Positions 1 through 5,956 of a DNA stretch of 6,622 nt are shown here, in pieces. The stretch is from Acidobacteriota bacterium. Its GTDB lineage: Bacteria > Acidobacteriota > UBA6911. The stretch's first letter is position 1; every line of letters begins with the position of its first letter. The stretch is taken from the NCBI GenBank assembly GCA_023265215.1, contig JAHFUH010000313.1, positions 1 to 6,622 of the forward strand, read 5' to 3'. Made by a program: the position numbers and the translations under genes. The notes beneath the pieces are model-generated. The model did no database searches, was not told where the DNA came from, and saw nothing but the letters and a program-made list of their open reading frames with translations.

Positions 1-88
1 CCCGCATAAACAGGTCGCTTATTGGCCCAGCCTGATACCGAAATCGATGGTAACTCCCCGTGTTACAATTAAAGAAGGTACGGCATGA
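1..88 (+). CDS. C-terminal end of an upstream protein, probably AtuA-family large domain (DUF1446) (partial)
   Basis: The second reading frame is open from the left edge to a TGA at 86-88, giving 28 residues that include WPSLIPKSM and end VTIKEGTA. The stop overlaps the ATG of the next gene in an ATGA arrangement, which is typical of translationally coupled genes. The next gene encodes the small AtuA-like domain. In many bacteria that domain is a separate gene directly after the roughly 450-residue DUF1446 domain, whereas in Pseudomonas AtuA the two are fused. I therefore infer that this tail belongs to the large domain. The Trp-Pro-x-Leu-Ile-Pro stretch is compatible with that family's C-terminus as I recall it, but the fragment is too short for firm assignment. 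Confidence 0.5.
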   Translation, partial: PHKQVAYWPSLIPKSMVTPRVTIKEGTA

Positions 89-453
89 AAGAACTGCCTC
101 TCGCAAGAATTGCCCACGGACGCAGCGGAGATAAAGGCGATACTGTCAATTGTGGGATCATAGCAAAAAAACCGGAGTACTTTGACATCATAGCGGAACA
201 AGTGACCGCAGAACGGGTCAAAACCCATTTCGGTGAATTCTGCAAAGGCCCTGTAATCCGCTACGATTTGCCCAAAATTCACGCTTTCAATTTCGTCCTG
301 AAGCAAGCGCTGGGAGGGGGCGGAACTGTTTCTTTGCGTCTGGATCCGCAGGGAAAAACATATGCCGCCGCATTGATGAGGATAACGGTAACGGTCCCCG
401 ACGACCTGGAAATTCCTGTAGGGGACGCGGAGTACGCGGAAAAACGCAGATAA
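85..453 (+). CDS. AtuA-like ferredoxin-fold small protein
   Basis: This complete gene encodes 122 residues. The N-terminal motif ARIAHGRSGDKGDTVNCGI (residues 7-25), then TAERV (41-45), RYDLPKIHAFNFVL (59-72) and ALGGGGTVSLRLDPQGK (75-91), are the hallmarks of the small domain that is fused to, or encoded beside, DUF1446/AtuA proteins. AtuA is required for acyclic terpene (citronellol/geraniol) use in Pseudomonas, but the biochemical activity of this domain is not established, so none is claimed here. The ATG at 85 is preceded by GAAGG (74-78) at 6 bases and overlaps the upstream stop, suggesting a two-subunit protein. No signal peptide or membrane segment is visible. The conserved fold seems to end near residue 105. 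The last ten residues (GDAEYAEKRR) are encoded by the left arm of a repeat palindrome and look like an added tail. Confidence 0.8.
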   Translation: MKELPLARIAHGRSGDKGDTVNCGIIAKKPEYFDIIAEQVTAERVKTHFGEFCKGPVIRYDLPKIHAFNFVLKQALGGGGTVSLRLDPQGKTYAAALMRITVTVPDDLEIPVGDAEYAEKRR

Positions 454-486
454 TAATTTGTATTCTTTCCGCGTTCTTCCGCGTCC
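423..486. repeat. Period-9 inverted repeat at the convergent gene ends; possible bidirectional terminator
   Basis: The left side is built of degenerate 9-base units: ACGCGGAGT (425-433), ACGCGGAAA (434-442), then AACGCAGAT (443-451). It pairs with a matching right side: 423-431 with 478-486 (9 bp) and 434-442 with 466-474 (9 bp), separated by a 2/3-base internal loop and closed by a 23-base loop. The left arm lies inside the end of the AtuA-like gene. The right arm lies in the 58-base gap before the stop of the convergent M20 gene. It could end transcription from both sides, although no clean run of T follows the stem on either strand. It resembles interspersed palindromic repeats, and its copy number cannot be judged from one window. 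Confidence 0.75.
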
Positions 487-511
487 AGGTAGAACCCATG
501 CACTCCAGGGC

Positions 512-1684
512 TTACCGAGTGCCGGCACCCGAAAGCAGGCGACCTCGCAGGCCGCTGTCGATCGCCATGTCTATTGCAGTCCAGGCCATGGCAAGGGCGC
601 CGTCATAAACAGCCTGGTCCGCGGATTCGGTAACGCACTGAGAGGAGAATTCAACCTGATGATTGACTGCAGGCAGAGAGTTGATCCCGATCATCGGATG
701 AATGGAGGGCATCGCTCGCGAAATATTTCCCATGTCTGTGGATGCGGCCGCTTTTTGAACCGCCGGGCCAAATTCCGGAAATGAGCGGCCCAACAATTCA
801 GAATTGCGCCGATACGCCGCTGCGATATCGGCATCATGGATCATCTCCGAATAGGGCTTCTCGCCTCCTATTATTTTCAGGTTGGATCCGGTGGCAAGTG
901 CACCCGCCTCAAAGCATCTGTATACGCGAGGCCGCAGCATTTCAAGGTCCGCGAGGGTTTCACCGCGCACAATGTATTTGGCTGCAGTGTGCGCAGGAAT
1001 CACGTTGGGCGCTTCCCCGCCCTTTACAATGATTCCATGAATGCGGTCTGTCGGCAGAATATGCTGCCGCAAAAGCCCGATCGCTGTTTGGGCGATTGTC
1101 AAGGCGTCCGCGGCATTGATTCCACGCTCCGGAAATGAGGAAGCATGAGCTTCCCTTCCTTCGTACTGAACTTCAAACATCGAGGCGGCAATTACCTTGG
1201 GCATCAGGATGTCGAACGGGGAAGGGTGCACCATCATAGCTGCGTGAATACCATTGAAAGCCCCCCTCTCCAGCAAAAGGATCTTCCCACCAGCATCCCC
1301 TATTTCTTCTGCAGGCGTTCCAATAATTGAAATTTTAAGACCGAGTTCATCCGCCACACTGGAGGCTGCGATTCCAGCCCCGACTGCCGCGGCTGCGATT
1401 ATGTTGTGGCCGCAGGCGTGACCGATCCCCGGCAACGCATCATATTCCGCGCAAATTGAGATATGAAGAGGCCCCTGTCCAATATTTGCTGAAAAAGCCG
1501 TAGCCAGGCCGCAAATGCCTGTTTCAACTTCGAAACCAGCATCCGACAACACTTCTGCAATCCATGCGGATGCCTTTTCTTCTTCGAAGCCAATTTCAGG
1601 ATAAGCATGAATTCTGTGGCTCAACTCGATCAGGCGCATGCGTACCGAATCCAGCCTTTCCTTCGCTGCAGCTTTGGGATTCAT
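512..1684 (-). CDS. M20 family metallo-amidohydrolase (PM20D2/AbgB-like)
   Basis: The product is a 390-residue zinc/manganese-type amidohydrolase predicted to cleave an amide bond of an N-acyl amino acid, dipeptide or aminobenzoyl-glutamate-like substrate; the exact substrate cannot be read from sequence. The catalytic domain is split around a lid/dimerisation domain (about residues 165-280). Visible motifs are AEYDALPGIGHACGHN (79-94, ligands C91 and H93), the acidic pair in PAEE (E126, E127), MVHPSP (H153), EGREAHAS (H180, lid) and NHQVEFS (H342). STDMGNISRAMPSIHP (315-330) is characteristic of the PM20D2/AbgB-like branch. Length is normal for M20D proteins. No signal peptide is seen, so it is probably cytoplasmic. 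An upstream in-frame ATG at 1705 exists, but the ATG at 1684 has AGGAGG at 8 bases and is chosen. It converges on the AtuA-like gene and diverges from thrC. Confidence 0.9.
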   Translation of the reverse strand: MNPKAAAKERLDSVRMRLIELSHRIHAYPEIGFEEEKASAWIAEVLSDAGFEVETGICGLATAFSANIGQGPLHISICAEYDALPGIGHACGHNIIAAAAVGAGIAASSVADELGLKISIIGTPAEEIGDAGGKILLLERGAFNGIHAAMMVHPSPFDILMPKVIAASMFEVQYEGREAHASSFPERGINAADALTIAQTAIGLLRQHILPTDRIHGIIVKGGEAPNVIPAHTAAKYIVRGETLADLEMLRPRVYRCFEAGALATGSNLKIIGGEKPYSEMIHDADIAAAYRRNSELLGRSFPEFGPAVQKAAASTDMGNISRAMPSIHPMIGINSLPAVNHQVEFSSQCVTESADQAVYDGALAMAWTAIDMAIDSGLRGRLLSGAGTR

Positions 1685-1692
1685 CGCCGGCC

Positions 1693-1698
1693 CCTCCT
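1693..1698 (-). promoter_or_regulatory. Shine-Dalgarno site deciding the M20 gene start
   Basis: On the minus strand a perfect AGGAGG lies 8 bases before the ATG at 1684. The alternative in-frame ATG at 1705 has no comparable site ahead of it and would place this motif inside the coding sequence, so the shorter protein is preferred. Confidence 0.8.
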
Positions 1699-1728
1699 CT
1701 CGCATTAATCCTATAGTACTCTATACCA

Positions 1729-1763
1729 TTTCCGCTCTTTCGTTTCCGGTTTCCCGTTTTCTG
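1729..1763. repeat. Degenerate 7-base tandem array (TTTCCGG-like)
   Basis: Five consecutive 7-base units can be read: TTTCCGC, TCTTTCG, TTTCCGG, TTTCCCG and TTTTCTG. They are pyrimidine-rich on the plus strand. They sit in the 152-base divergent gap between the M20 and thrC starts and are imperfect, so the array is a pattern call rather than an exact tandem repeat. It lies 12 bases before a second, unrelated 7-base array. Confidence 0.55.
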
Positions 1764-1775
1764 TTCGGATTTGTC

Positions 1776-1806
1776 CTGATAGCTGATTGCTGATGGCTGA
1801 TAGCTG
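1776..1806. repeat. 7-base tandem array CTGATNG, four units plus CTG
   Basis: The units CTGATAG, CTGATTG, CTGATGG and CTGATAG follow without a gap from 1776 to 1803, followed by CTG. Only the sixth position varies. The array ends 30 bases before the thrC start, so it must lie in or next to the thrC promoter/leader. The conserved heptamer period resembles in style the short tandemly repeated repetitive sequences described in cyanobacteria, but the motif differs and no relationship is claimed. Confidence 0.85.
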
Positions 1807-1836
1807 TATTAGAATGATTGCCTTGAGGAAAACAAT

Positions 1837-3222
1837 ATGACCTTTCCACTGAAGAACCCCAATCCGGCGGCCAGGTATCGGGCCGCCTTTCGGTGCATCA
1901 ACGGCTGTCCGGGTGAATATTCACTAAAGGATGTCATTTACCAATGCCCCAAGTGCCAGGACCTGCTCGAGGTGGTTCACGATCCTGAACCCTTGCGCAT
2001 GACTTCACCGGCGGAGTGGAAGGACATATTTGACAGCCGGTTTATGCGAACATATTGGCCCTATGGATCCGGAGTGTGGGGGAAAAAGGAATTCGTCTGC
2101 CCCGATGTTCTCGATGAAAACATTGTTTCGACCTGTGAAGGCGGAAGCAATCTGTTCTGGGCGGAGCAGCTCGGCCAAAAATGGGGATTGAAGGACCTTT
2201 GGATTAAACTGTGCGGCAACAGCCACAGCGGTTCTTTCAAAGATCTGGGCATGACCGTGCTCGTCAGCATGGTGAAACAGATGCGCCACGAGGGCAAAAA
2301 CATTCCGGCGGTCGCCTGCGCGTCCACCGGCGACACGTCGGCTTCCCTTGCAGCTTATTGTGCGACGGCAGGAATACCTGCCATAGTTTTTCTTCCCAAA
2401 AACAAAGTATCCACGGCCCAACTCGTTCAGCCGCTGGCGCACGGCGCTATAACCCTGGCCATCGATACGGATTTCGACGGCTGCATGGCAATTGTCCGGC
2501 AGATTACCAGCCGCAACAATATTTACCTGGCCAATTCGATGAACTCCCTGCGGATTGAAGGTCAGAAAACGATCAGCTTTGAATTATGCCAGCAGTTCGA
2601 CTGGTCTGTCCCCGATGTTATTGTAATTCCCGGCGGAAACCTCGGGAATGTCAGTGCACTGGGCCAGGGTTTTCTGCAGATGAAAGCTGTCGGTCTGATC
2701 GATCGTTTGCCCCGCATAATTTGCGCTCAGGCTGAACATGCAAATCCCTTGTACCAGAGTTATCTGAAGGGATTCACCTCCTTCGAGCCGCAGCAAGCGA
2801 AATCAACCCTGGCAACCGCCATCCAGATAGGAAATCCCGTAAGCATCAAGAAAGCCATCCGGGTATTGAAGGAATTTGATGGGATAGTAGAGCAGGCGAG
2901 TGAGGAAGAACTGGCGGAAGCTGCAGCTGAAGCCGATTTGACCGGTTTGTACAATTGCCCTCATACGGGTGTCGCACTGGCCGCCCTGAAAAAACTGATT
3001 CGCCGCGGCGAGATTCAACCTGATCAACGCGTTGTGGTCATTTCGACAGCGCACGGATTAAAATTCACCGGTTTTAAAACCAGGTATCATGCTTCGGAAT
3101 ACCAGGATATGGAATGCAGATTCGCCAATCCTCCAATTGAGGTGCCGGCAAAATACGATGAAGTGAGGGACGCCCTCCTGCGTGGTCTGGAAACCCGCAA
3201 CGCCCAGTTCTCGAAATCGTAG
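1837..3222 (+). CDS. thrC: Threonine synthase
   Basis: This 461-residue PLP enzyme converts O-phospho-L-homoserine to L-threonine and phosphate, the last step of threonine synthesis, in the cytoplasm. The Schiff-base lysine is K135 in HSGSFKDLGMT (130-140). CASTGDTSASLAAY (161-174), the phosphate-binding loop PGGNLGN (265-271) and the C-terminal STAHGLKFTG (403-412) are conserved elements of this fold-type II family. The N-terminus carries a zinc-ribbon-like cysteine set, C20-x3-C24 and C37-x2-C40 (in YQCPKCQDLLEV), as in threonine synthases with an added N-terminal Cys cluster. The ATG at 1837 has GAGGAA (1825-1830) at 6 bases. A DAHP synthase gene follows after 42 bases, probably in the same operon. 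Cysteate synthase is a close paralogue in methanogens, but it is a less likely identity here given the aromatic-pathway neighbour. Confidence 0.92.
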   Translation: MTFPLKNPNPAARYRAAFRCINGCPGEYSLKDVIYQCPKCQDLLEVVHDPEPLRMTSPAEWKDIFDSRFMRTYWPYGSGVWGKKEFVCPDVLDENIVSTCEGGSNLFWAEQLGQKWGLKDLWIKLCGNSHSGSFKDLGMTVLVSMVKQMRHEGKNIPAVACASTGDTSASLAAYCATAGIPAIVFLPKNKVSTAQLVQPLAHGAITLAIDTDFDGCMAIVRQITSRNNIYLANSMNSLRIEGQKTISFELCQQFDWSVPDVIVIPGGNLGNVSALGQGFLQMKAVGLIDRLPRIICAQAEHANPLYQSYLKGFTSFEPQQAKSTLATAIQIGNPVSIKKAIRVLKEFDGIVEQASEEELAEAAAEADLTGLYNCPHTGVALAALKKLIRRGEIQPDQRVVVISTAHGLKFTGFKTRYHASEYQDMECRFANPPIEVPAKYDEVRDALLRGLETRNAQFSKS

Positions 3223-3264
3223 GTTGAAGCTGGGACTCGCGATCCCTATTCAGGAGAAACATCG

Positions 3265-4308
3265 ATGTTAGTAATGATGAAGTCGCACGCCACCGACGAA
3301 GAAATTGCCGGCGTCTGTCGCAAGATAGAAGCAATGGGCTTCAAGGCGCATCCGATTCCGGGCAGCACACGAACAGCCATCGGGATTACAGGCAACCAGG
3401 GACAGGTCGAAGCCGCGGCGTTCGAATCACTCCCGGGGGTTGGAGAATGCGTTCCCGTTTCCAAACCCTACAAGCTTGTGGGGCGGGAACTTAAAGAGGA
3501 CACAACAGTCATTGATTTGGGAGATGGAGTACGGATAGGCGGGCGCGAACTCACCATCATCGCGGGGCCTTGCGCCGTCGAAACCAGAGAACAGACTCGG
3601 GCCATAGCAAAAGAAGTCTCGGCAGCCGGTGCGCGGCTTTTCCGCGGGGGCGCCTACAAGCCAAGAACTTCGCCTTACAGTTTTCAGGGGCTGGCCGAAG
3701 AAGGGCTGAAAATACTGGCCGATGTTCGGAAGGAATTCGGCCTCAAAATAGTCACCGAGGCTATTGACGTGGAAAGCGTCGAACTTGTCGAACGTTACAG
3801 CGATGTTATTCAAATCGGCGCACGCAATATGCAAAATTTTTCTCTGCTGAAGCGGGCAGGGAGATCGCAAAAGCCCGTGCTGCTCAAGCGAGGCATTTCC
3901 GCAACATTGGACGAACTGCTGATGGCCGCCGAATACATCCTGTCCGAGGGGAACTACAATGTCGTCCTGTGTGAGCGGGGGATTCGGACTTTTGCCGATC
4001 ACACGCGCAACACGCTTGATTTGAGCGTCATACCTGCCGTCCAGAGGCTGAGCCACCTTCCAATCCTAGTGGATCCCAGCCACGGCACAGGCCGCCGGGA
4101 AAAAGTCATCCCGCTTTCGCGCGCTGCGATCGCGGTTGGAGCGGATGGTCTAATGATAGAAGTTCACAACCACCCGGAAGAAGCACTGTCGGACGGCAAT
4201 CAATCCATCGAGCCCTCTGAATTTCAGCAATTGATTAATGAGGTAAGCCAGATTGCGCATGTTCTGGGCAGAACTATGGCAAAAGCCCGGGACGGGATCA
4301 GGTCCTAG
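3265..4308 (+). CDS. aroF: 3-deoxy-7-phosphoheptulonate (DAHP) synthase, type I-beta with N-terminal regulatory domain
   Basis: The enzyme condenses phosphoenolpyruvate and erythrose 4-phosphate to DAHP, the entry step of the shikimate pathway. The 347 residues split into an N-terminal ferredoxin-like domain (about 1-66) and a TIM barrel. Barrel motifs are IIAGPCAVE (98-106), FRGGAYKPRTSPYSFQG (126-142), LLKRG (206-210), CERGIRTF (236-243), VDPSHGTGRR (269-278) and IEVH (298-301). Predicted metal ligands C103, H273, E299 and D310 match, one residue offset, the Cys102/His272/Glu298/Asp309 set of the Thermotoga maritima enzyme. In that enzyme the N-terminal domain mediates feedback inhibition by aromatic amino acids, so the same is likely here. 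No chorismate mutase domain is fused. The ATG at 3265 has AGGAG (3252-3256) at 8 bases. The gene lies 42 bases after thrC. The name aroF follows common usage; aroG/aroA are used for the same family elsewhere. Confidence 0.95.
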   Translation: MLVMMKSHATDEEIAGVCRKIEAMGFKAHPIPGSTRTAIGITGNQGQVEAAAFESLPGVGECVPVSKPYKLVGRELKEDTTVIDLGDGVRIGGRELTIIAGPCAVETREQTRAIAKEVSAAGARLFRGGAYKPRTSPYSFQGLAEEGLKILADVRKEFGLKIVTEAIDVESVELVERYSDVIQIGARNMQNFSLLKRAGRSQKPVLLKRGISATLDELLMAAEYILSEGNYNVVLCERGIRTFADHTRNTLDLSVIPAVQRLSHLPILVDPSHGTGRREKVIPLSRAAIAVGADGLMIEVHNHPEEALSDGNQSIEPSEFQQLINEVSQIAHVLGRTMAKARDGIRS

Positions 4309-4324
4309 TTGGGACGCTTACTAA

Positions 4325-4394
4325 AAAACGCCACGGATTCCGCGGATTCCACTAAAATATATAAATGTGAAATCAGCGGAATCCGTGGCGTTTT
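4325..4394. repeat. 70-base near-perfect palindrome between aroF and the epimerase gene
   Basis: Positions 4325-4352 pair with 4367-4394 with 26 of 28 matches: 19 consecutive pairs, then single mismatches at 4344/4375 and 4349/4370. The 14-base loop is pure A/T (TAAAATATATAAAT). The left arm is itself periodic: CCACGGATT (4331-4339), CCGCGGATT (4340-4348), CCAC (4349-4352). The base of the stem is AAAACG/CGTTTT, so its 3' side ends in TTTT. It could act as a terminator or RNA-processing site after thrC-aroF, and it ends one base before the Shine-Dalgarno of the next gene. It is likely one copy of an interspersed palindromic repeat. Confidence 0.85.
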
Positions 4395-4395
4395 C

Positions 4396-4400
4396 AGGAG
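4396..4400 (+). promoter_or_regulatory. Shine-Dalgarno site supporting a TTG start, abutting the palindrome
   Basis: AGGAG lies 6 bases ahead of the TTG at 4407. The upstream in-frame sequence offers no ATG close by, and the GTG at 4402-4404 is out of frame, so this site fixes TTG as the start of the epimerase gene. The palindrome base ends at 4394, only one base away, so folding of the transcript would place a long stem directly against the ribosome site. Confidence 0.7.
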
Positions 4401-4406
4401 TGTGAG

Positions 4407-5321
4407 TTGAAGATTGCTATTAGCGGAGCCAGCGGCCTTATCGGCTCTGAACTCATTTCCTTTCTGTCCAGGGATAAACACGAAGTTCTTCGGCTGGTCC
4501 GCAAGCGGCAAACCGGCCCTGGAGAAATTTGTTGGGATCCATTGAACGGCCAATTGGACAAGAATGCGCTGGAAGGCGTGGATGCAGTTGTCCATCTTGC
4601 CGGTGAAAATATTGCGAGCGGAAGATGGACCTCCGCAAAAAAACGTCGGATACGCGAAAGCAGGATACGGGGAACACTTCTTCTCGCTCAATCTCTCTCC
4701 CATTTATTCGAACCGCCCAAGGTATTGGTTAGTGTTTCGGCAATAGGATTTTACGGGAATAGGGGAGAAGAAGCGATCAACGAAGAAAGCAGTCCAGGGA
4801 CGGGATTCCTGCCGGAACTCTGCCGCGAATGGGAAGATGCGACCGCGACCGCGGCAATGAGAGGAATTCGCATCGTGATCCCGCGGATTGGGATGGTATT
4901 GAGCGCTTCGGGTGGAGCACTCCCTCTGATGCTTCGCGTTTTCCGCATGGGCCTTGGGGGAAGAATTGGAAGCGGGGCTCAATACATGAGTTGGGTAGCG
5001 ATAGAGGACCTGGTCGGAATCATCCATCATGCGATCACTTGCGAATCCCTCCAAGGTCCTGTCAATGCAGTTTCGCCCAACCCGGTCACCAATCAAGCAT
5101 TCACGAAGGTCCTGGCGCGCATCCTCGCCCGGCCGTCCATTTTCCCACTGCCTGCTTTTGCCGCACGCATTGCTCTGGGGGAAATGGCCGATGAAGCACT
5201 GCTTGCAGGAGCTAAAGTCAATCCGGCAAAACTGATCAAGTCAAAATACAAGTTCCAATTTCCTGACCTGGAGAACGCGCTGCGCCACATCCTTAAAAAA
5301 CCGGGAACAATTAAGAATTGA
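4407..5321 (+). CDS. TIGR01777 family NAD(P)-binding epimerase-like protein (YfcH/SDR39U1 type)
   Basis: The product has 304 residues, the usual length for this family of atypical extended short-chain dehydrogenase-like proteins, whose reaction is not known. The N-terminal Rossmann motif is GASGLIG (7-13). VDAVVHLAGENIASGRW (58-74) contains the family HLAGENI signature, and SVSAIGFYGNRG (109-120) contains the Tyr (Y116) at the place of the SDR active-site Tyr, without the usual YxxxK lysine in the local sequence. The C-terminal part, with FPLPAFAARIALGEMADEALL and the P-x-KL segment, matches the DUF1731 domain found at the end of these proteins. The start is TTG, supported by AGGAG at 6 bases; the first residues after it (KIAISGASG) begin the Rossmann strand directly. 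The gene lies 98 bases after the DAHP synthase gene and shares four bases with the glycosylase gene. No signal or membrane segment is seen. Confidence 0.9.
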   Translation: MKIAISGASGLIGSELISFLSRDKHEVLRLVRKRQTGPGEICWDPLNGQLDKNALEGVDAVVHLAGENIASGRWTSAKKRRIRESRIRGTLLLAQSLSHLFEPPKVLVSVSAIGFYGNRGEEAINEESSPGTGFLPELCREWEDATATAAMRGIRIVIPRIGMVLSASGGALPLMLRVFRMGLGGRIGSGAQYMSWVAIEDLVGIIHHAITCESLQGPVNAVSPNPVTNQAFTKVLARILARPSIFPLPAFAARIALGEMADEALLAGAKVNPAKLIKSKYKFQFPDLENALRHILKKPGTIKN

Positions 5322-5956
5322 TACGACGACCTTCCACAAAGGATTCCATCCCACATCCCAGCCTGCGGATTGATCCGCAGGCGCTTGGACTGTCCGAGTT
5401 TCCACGTGAATTTTTCCGGCTTAATACGACTCACGTTGCCCGGGAAATCATTGGAGCCTGGTTTGCCCGCAGATTCCAAAATCAATGGTACGGCGCCCGC
5501 ATTGTTGAGACGGAAGCCTATCTCGGCAGCAATGACGCCGCTGCGCATTCCTGGAGGGGAAGGCGTACGCCGCGTAATGAACCAATGTATATGGACGGCG
5601 GCCATCTCTACGTTTTCTTTGTCTATGGAATGCATCACTGCGCCAATGTAGTCACGCGGGCGACTGGCGTTGCGGAAGCAGTTCTGCTGAGGGCGGCGGA
5701 GGGACCGGAAGGCGCCCCGGTGAAACTTTTAAGTGGGCCCGGAAAGCTTTGCGCCGGCATTGGCATTACTGTCTCCTCGACAGGAGAAGACTTATTGTCG
5801 AATGGCGACATACGCCTATTTCGCTGCCGCGGCAAAGAGCCGGAGATCGGTATAACAAAGCGCATTGGTGTGGATTACGCAGGCGAAGCCGCTGAATGGC
5901 CTCTTCGTTTCATTGACAGGAATTCCCCAGCCGTTTCAAAACGAAATTACAAATGA
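5318..5956 (+). CDS. 3-methyladenine DNA glycosylase, AAG/MPG type
   Basis: This 212-residue base-excision repair enzyme of the human AAG family removes alkylated and deaminated purines such as 3-methyladenine, 7-methylguanine and hypoxanthine from DNA. RIVETEAYLG (61-70) holds the catalytic Glu (E66, matching human E125) and Y68 (Y127). H77 in AAAHS matches H136, N110 matches N169, and R125 in LLRAAEGPEG (124-133) matches R182. RRTPRNEPMYM, SGPGKLCAGIGI and PLRFIDRNSPAVSKR are further family blocks. The residue at the place of human Tyr159 is Phe (F100). The start is TTG within TTGA, overlapping the epimerase stop; an in-frame TAA at 5312-5314 rules out any earlier start, and there is no in-frame ATG before Met90. 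The Shine-Dalgarno is weak (GGGA at 5303-5306), so translation probably depends on coupling. The last four codons (RNYK) lie in repeat sequence. Confidence 0.92.
   Translation: MIRRPSTKDSIPHPSLRIDPQALGLSEFPREFFRLNTTHVAREIIGAWFARRFQNQWYGARIVETEAYLGSNDAAAHSWRGRRTPRNEPMYMDGGHLYVFFVYGMHHCANVVTRATGVAEAVLLRAAEGPEGAPVKLLSGPGKLCAGIGITVSSTGEDLLSNGDIRLFRCRGKEPEIGITKRIGVDYAGEAAEWPLRFIDRNSPAVSKRNYK
5361..5382. repeat. Perfect 10-bp inverted repeat inside the start of the glycosylase gene
   Basis: GCCTGCGGAT (5361-5370) and ATCCGCAGGC (5373-5382) are exact reverse complements separated by TG. They lie 43 bases after the TTG start, within codons for the variable N-terminal extension before the conserved FPREFF segment. 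In RNA this would be a strong GC-rich hairpin with a small loop. No T-run follows, so a terminator is unlikely. It may be a short repeat insertion or a structure that affects early translation. Confidence 0.7.

Noticed and set aside
458..784. Open frame on the plus strand opposite the end of the M20 gene
   Set aside because: It is antisense to a well-supported enzyme gene, has low-complexity Arg/Gly-rich translation and no recognisable domain.
1685..1705. Longer M20 protein starting at ATG 1705
   Set aside because: It would bury the AGGAGG at 1693-1698 inside the coding sequence, and the ATG at 1684 is ideally spaced from that site.
1712..1725. TATAG-TACT-CTATA, a 14-base dyad upstream of the M20 gene that could be an operator or overlap a -10 box
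   Set aside because: The half-sites are only five A/T-rich bases, no convincing -35 element sits at the right distance, and such short dyads occur by chance.
1787..1815. Possible thrC promoter: TTGCTG (1787-1792) and TAGAAT (1810-1815) with 17-base spacing
   Set aside because: The -35 matches the consensus at only three of six positions and lies in repeat sequence. The implied start would leave a leader of only about 15 bases, so I do not call it.
3223..3264. Terminator or regulatory structure between thrC and the DAHP synthase gene
   Set aside because: Only a weak GGGA/TCCC pairing is visible, with no T-run; the gap holds little more than the AGGAG ribosome site.
3427..4056. Long open frame on the minus strand opposite the DAHP synthase gene (209 codons)
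   Set aside because: The translation has no family resemblance and it fully overlaps a gene with all catalytic motifs intact; it is a shadow frame.
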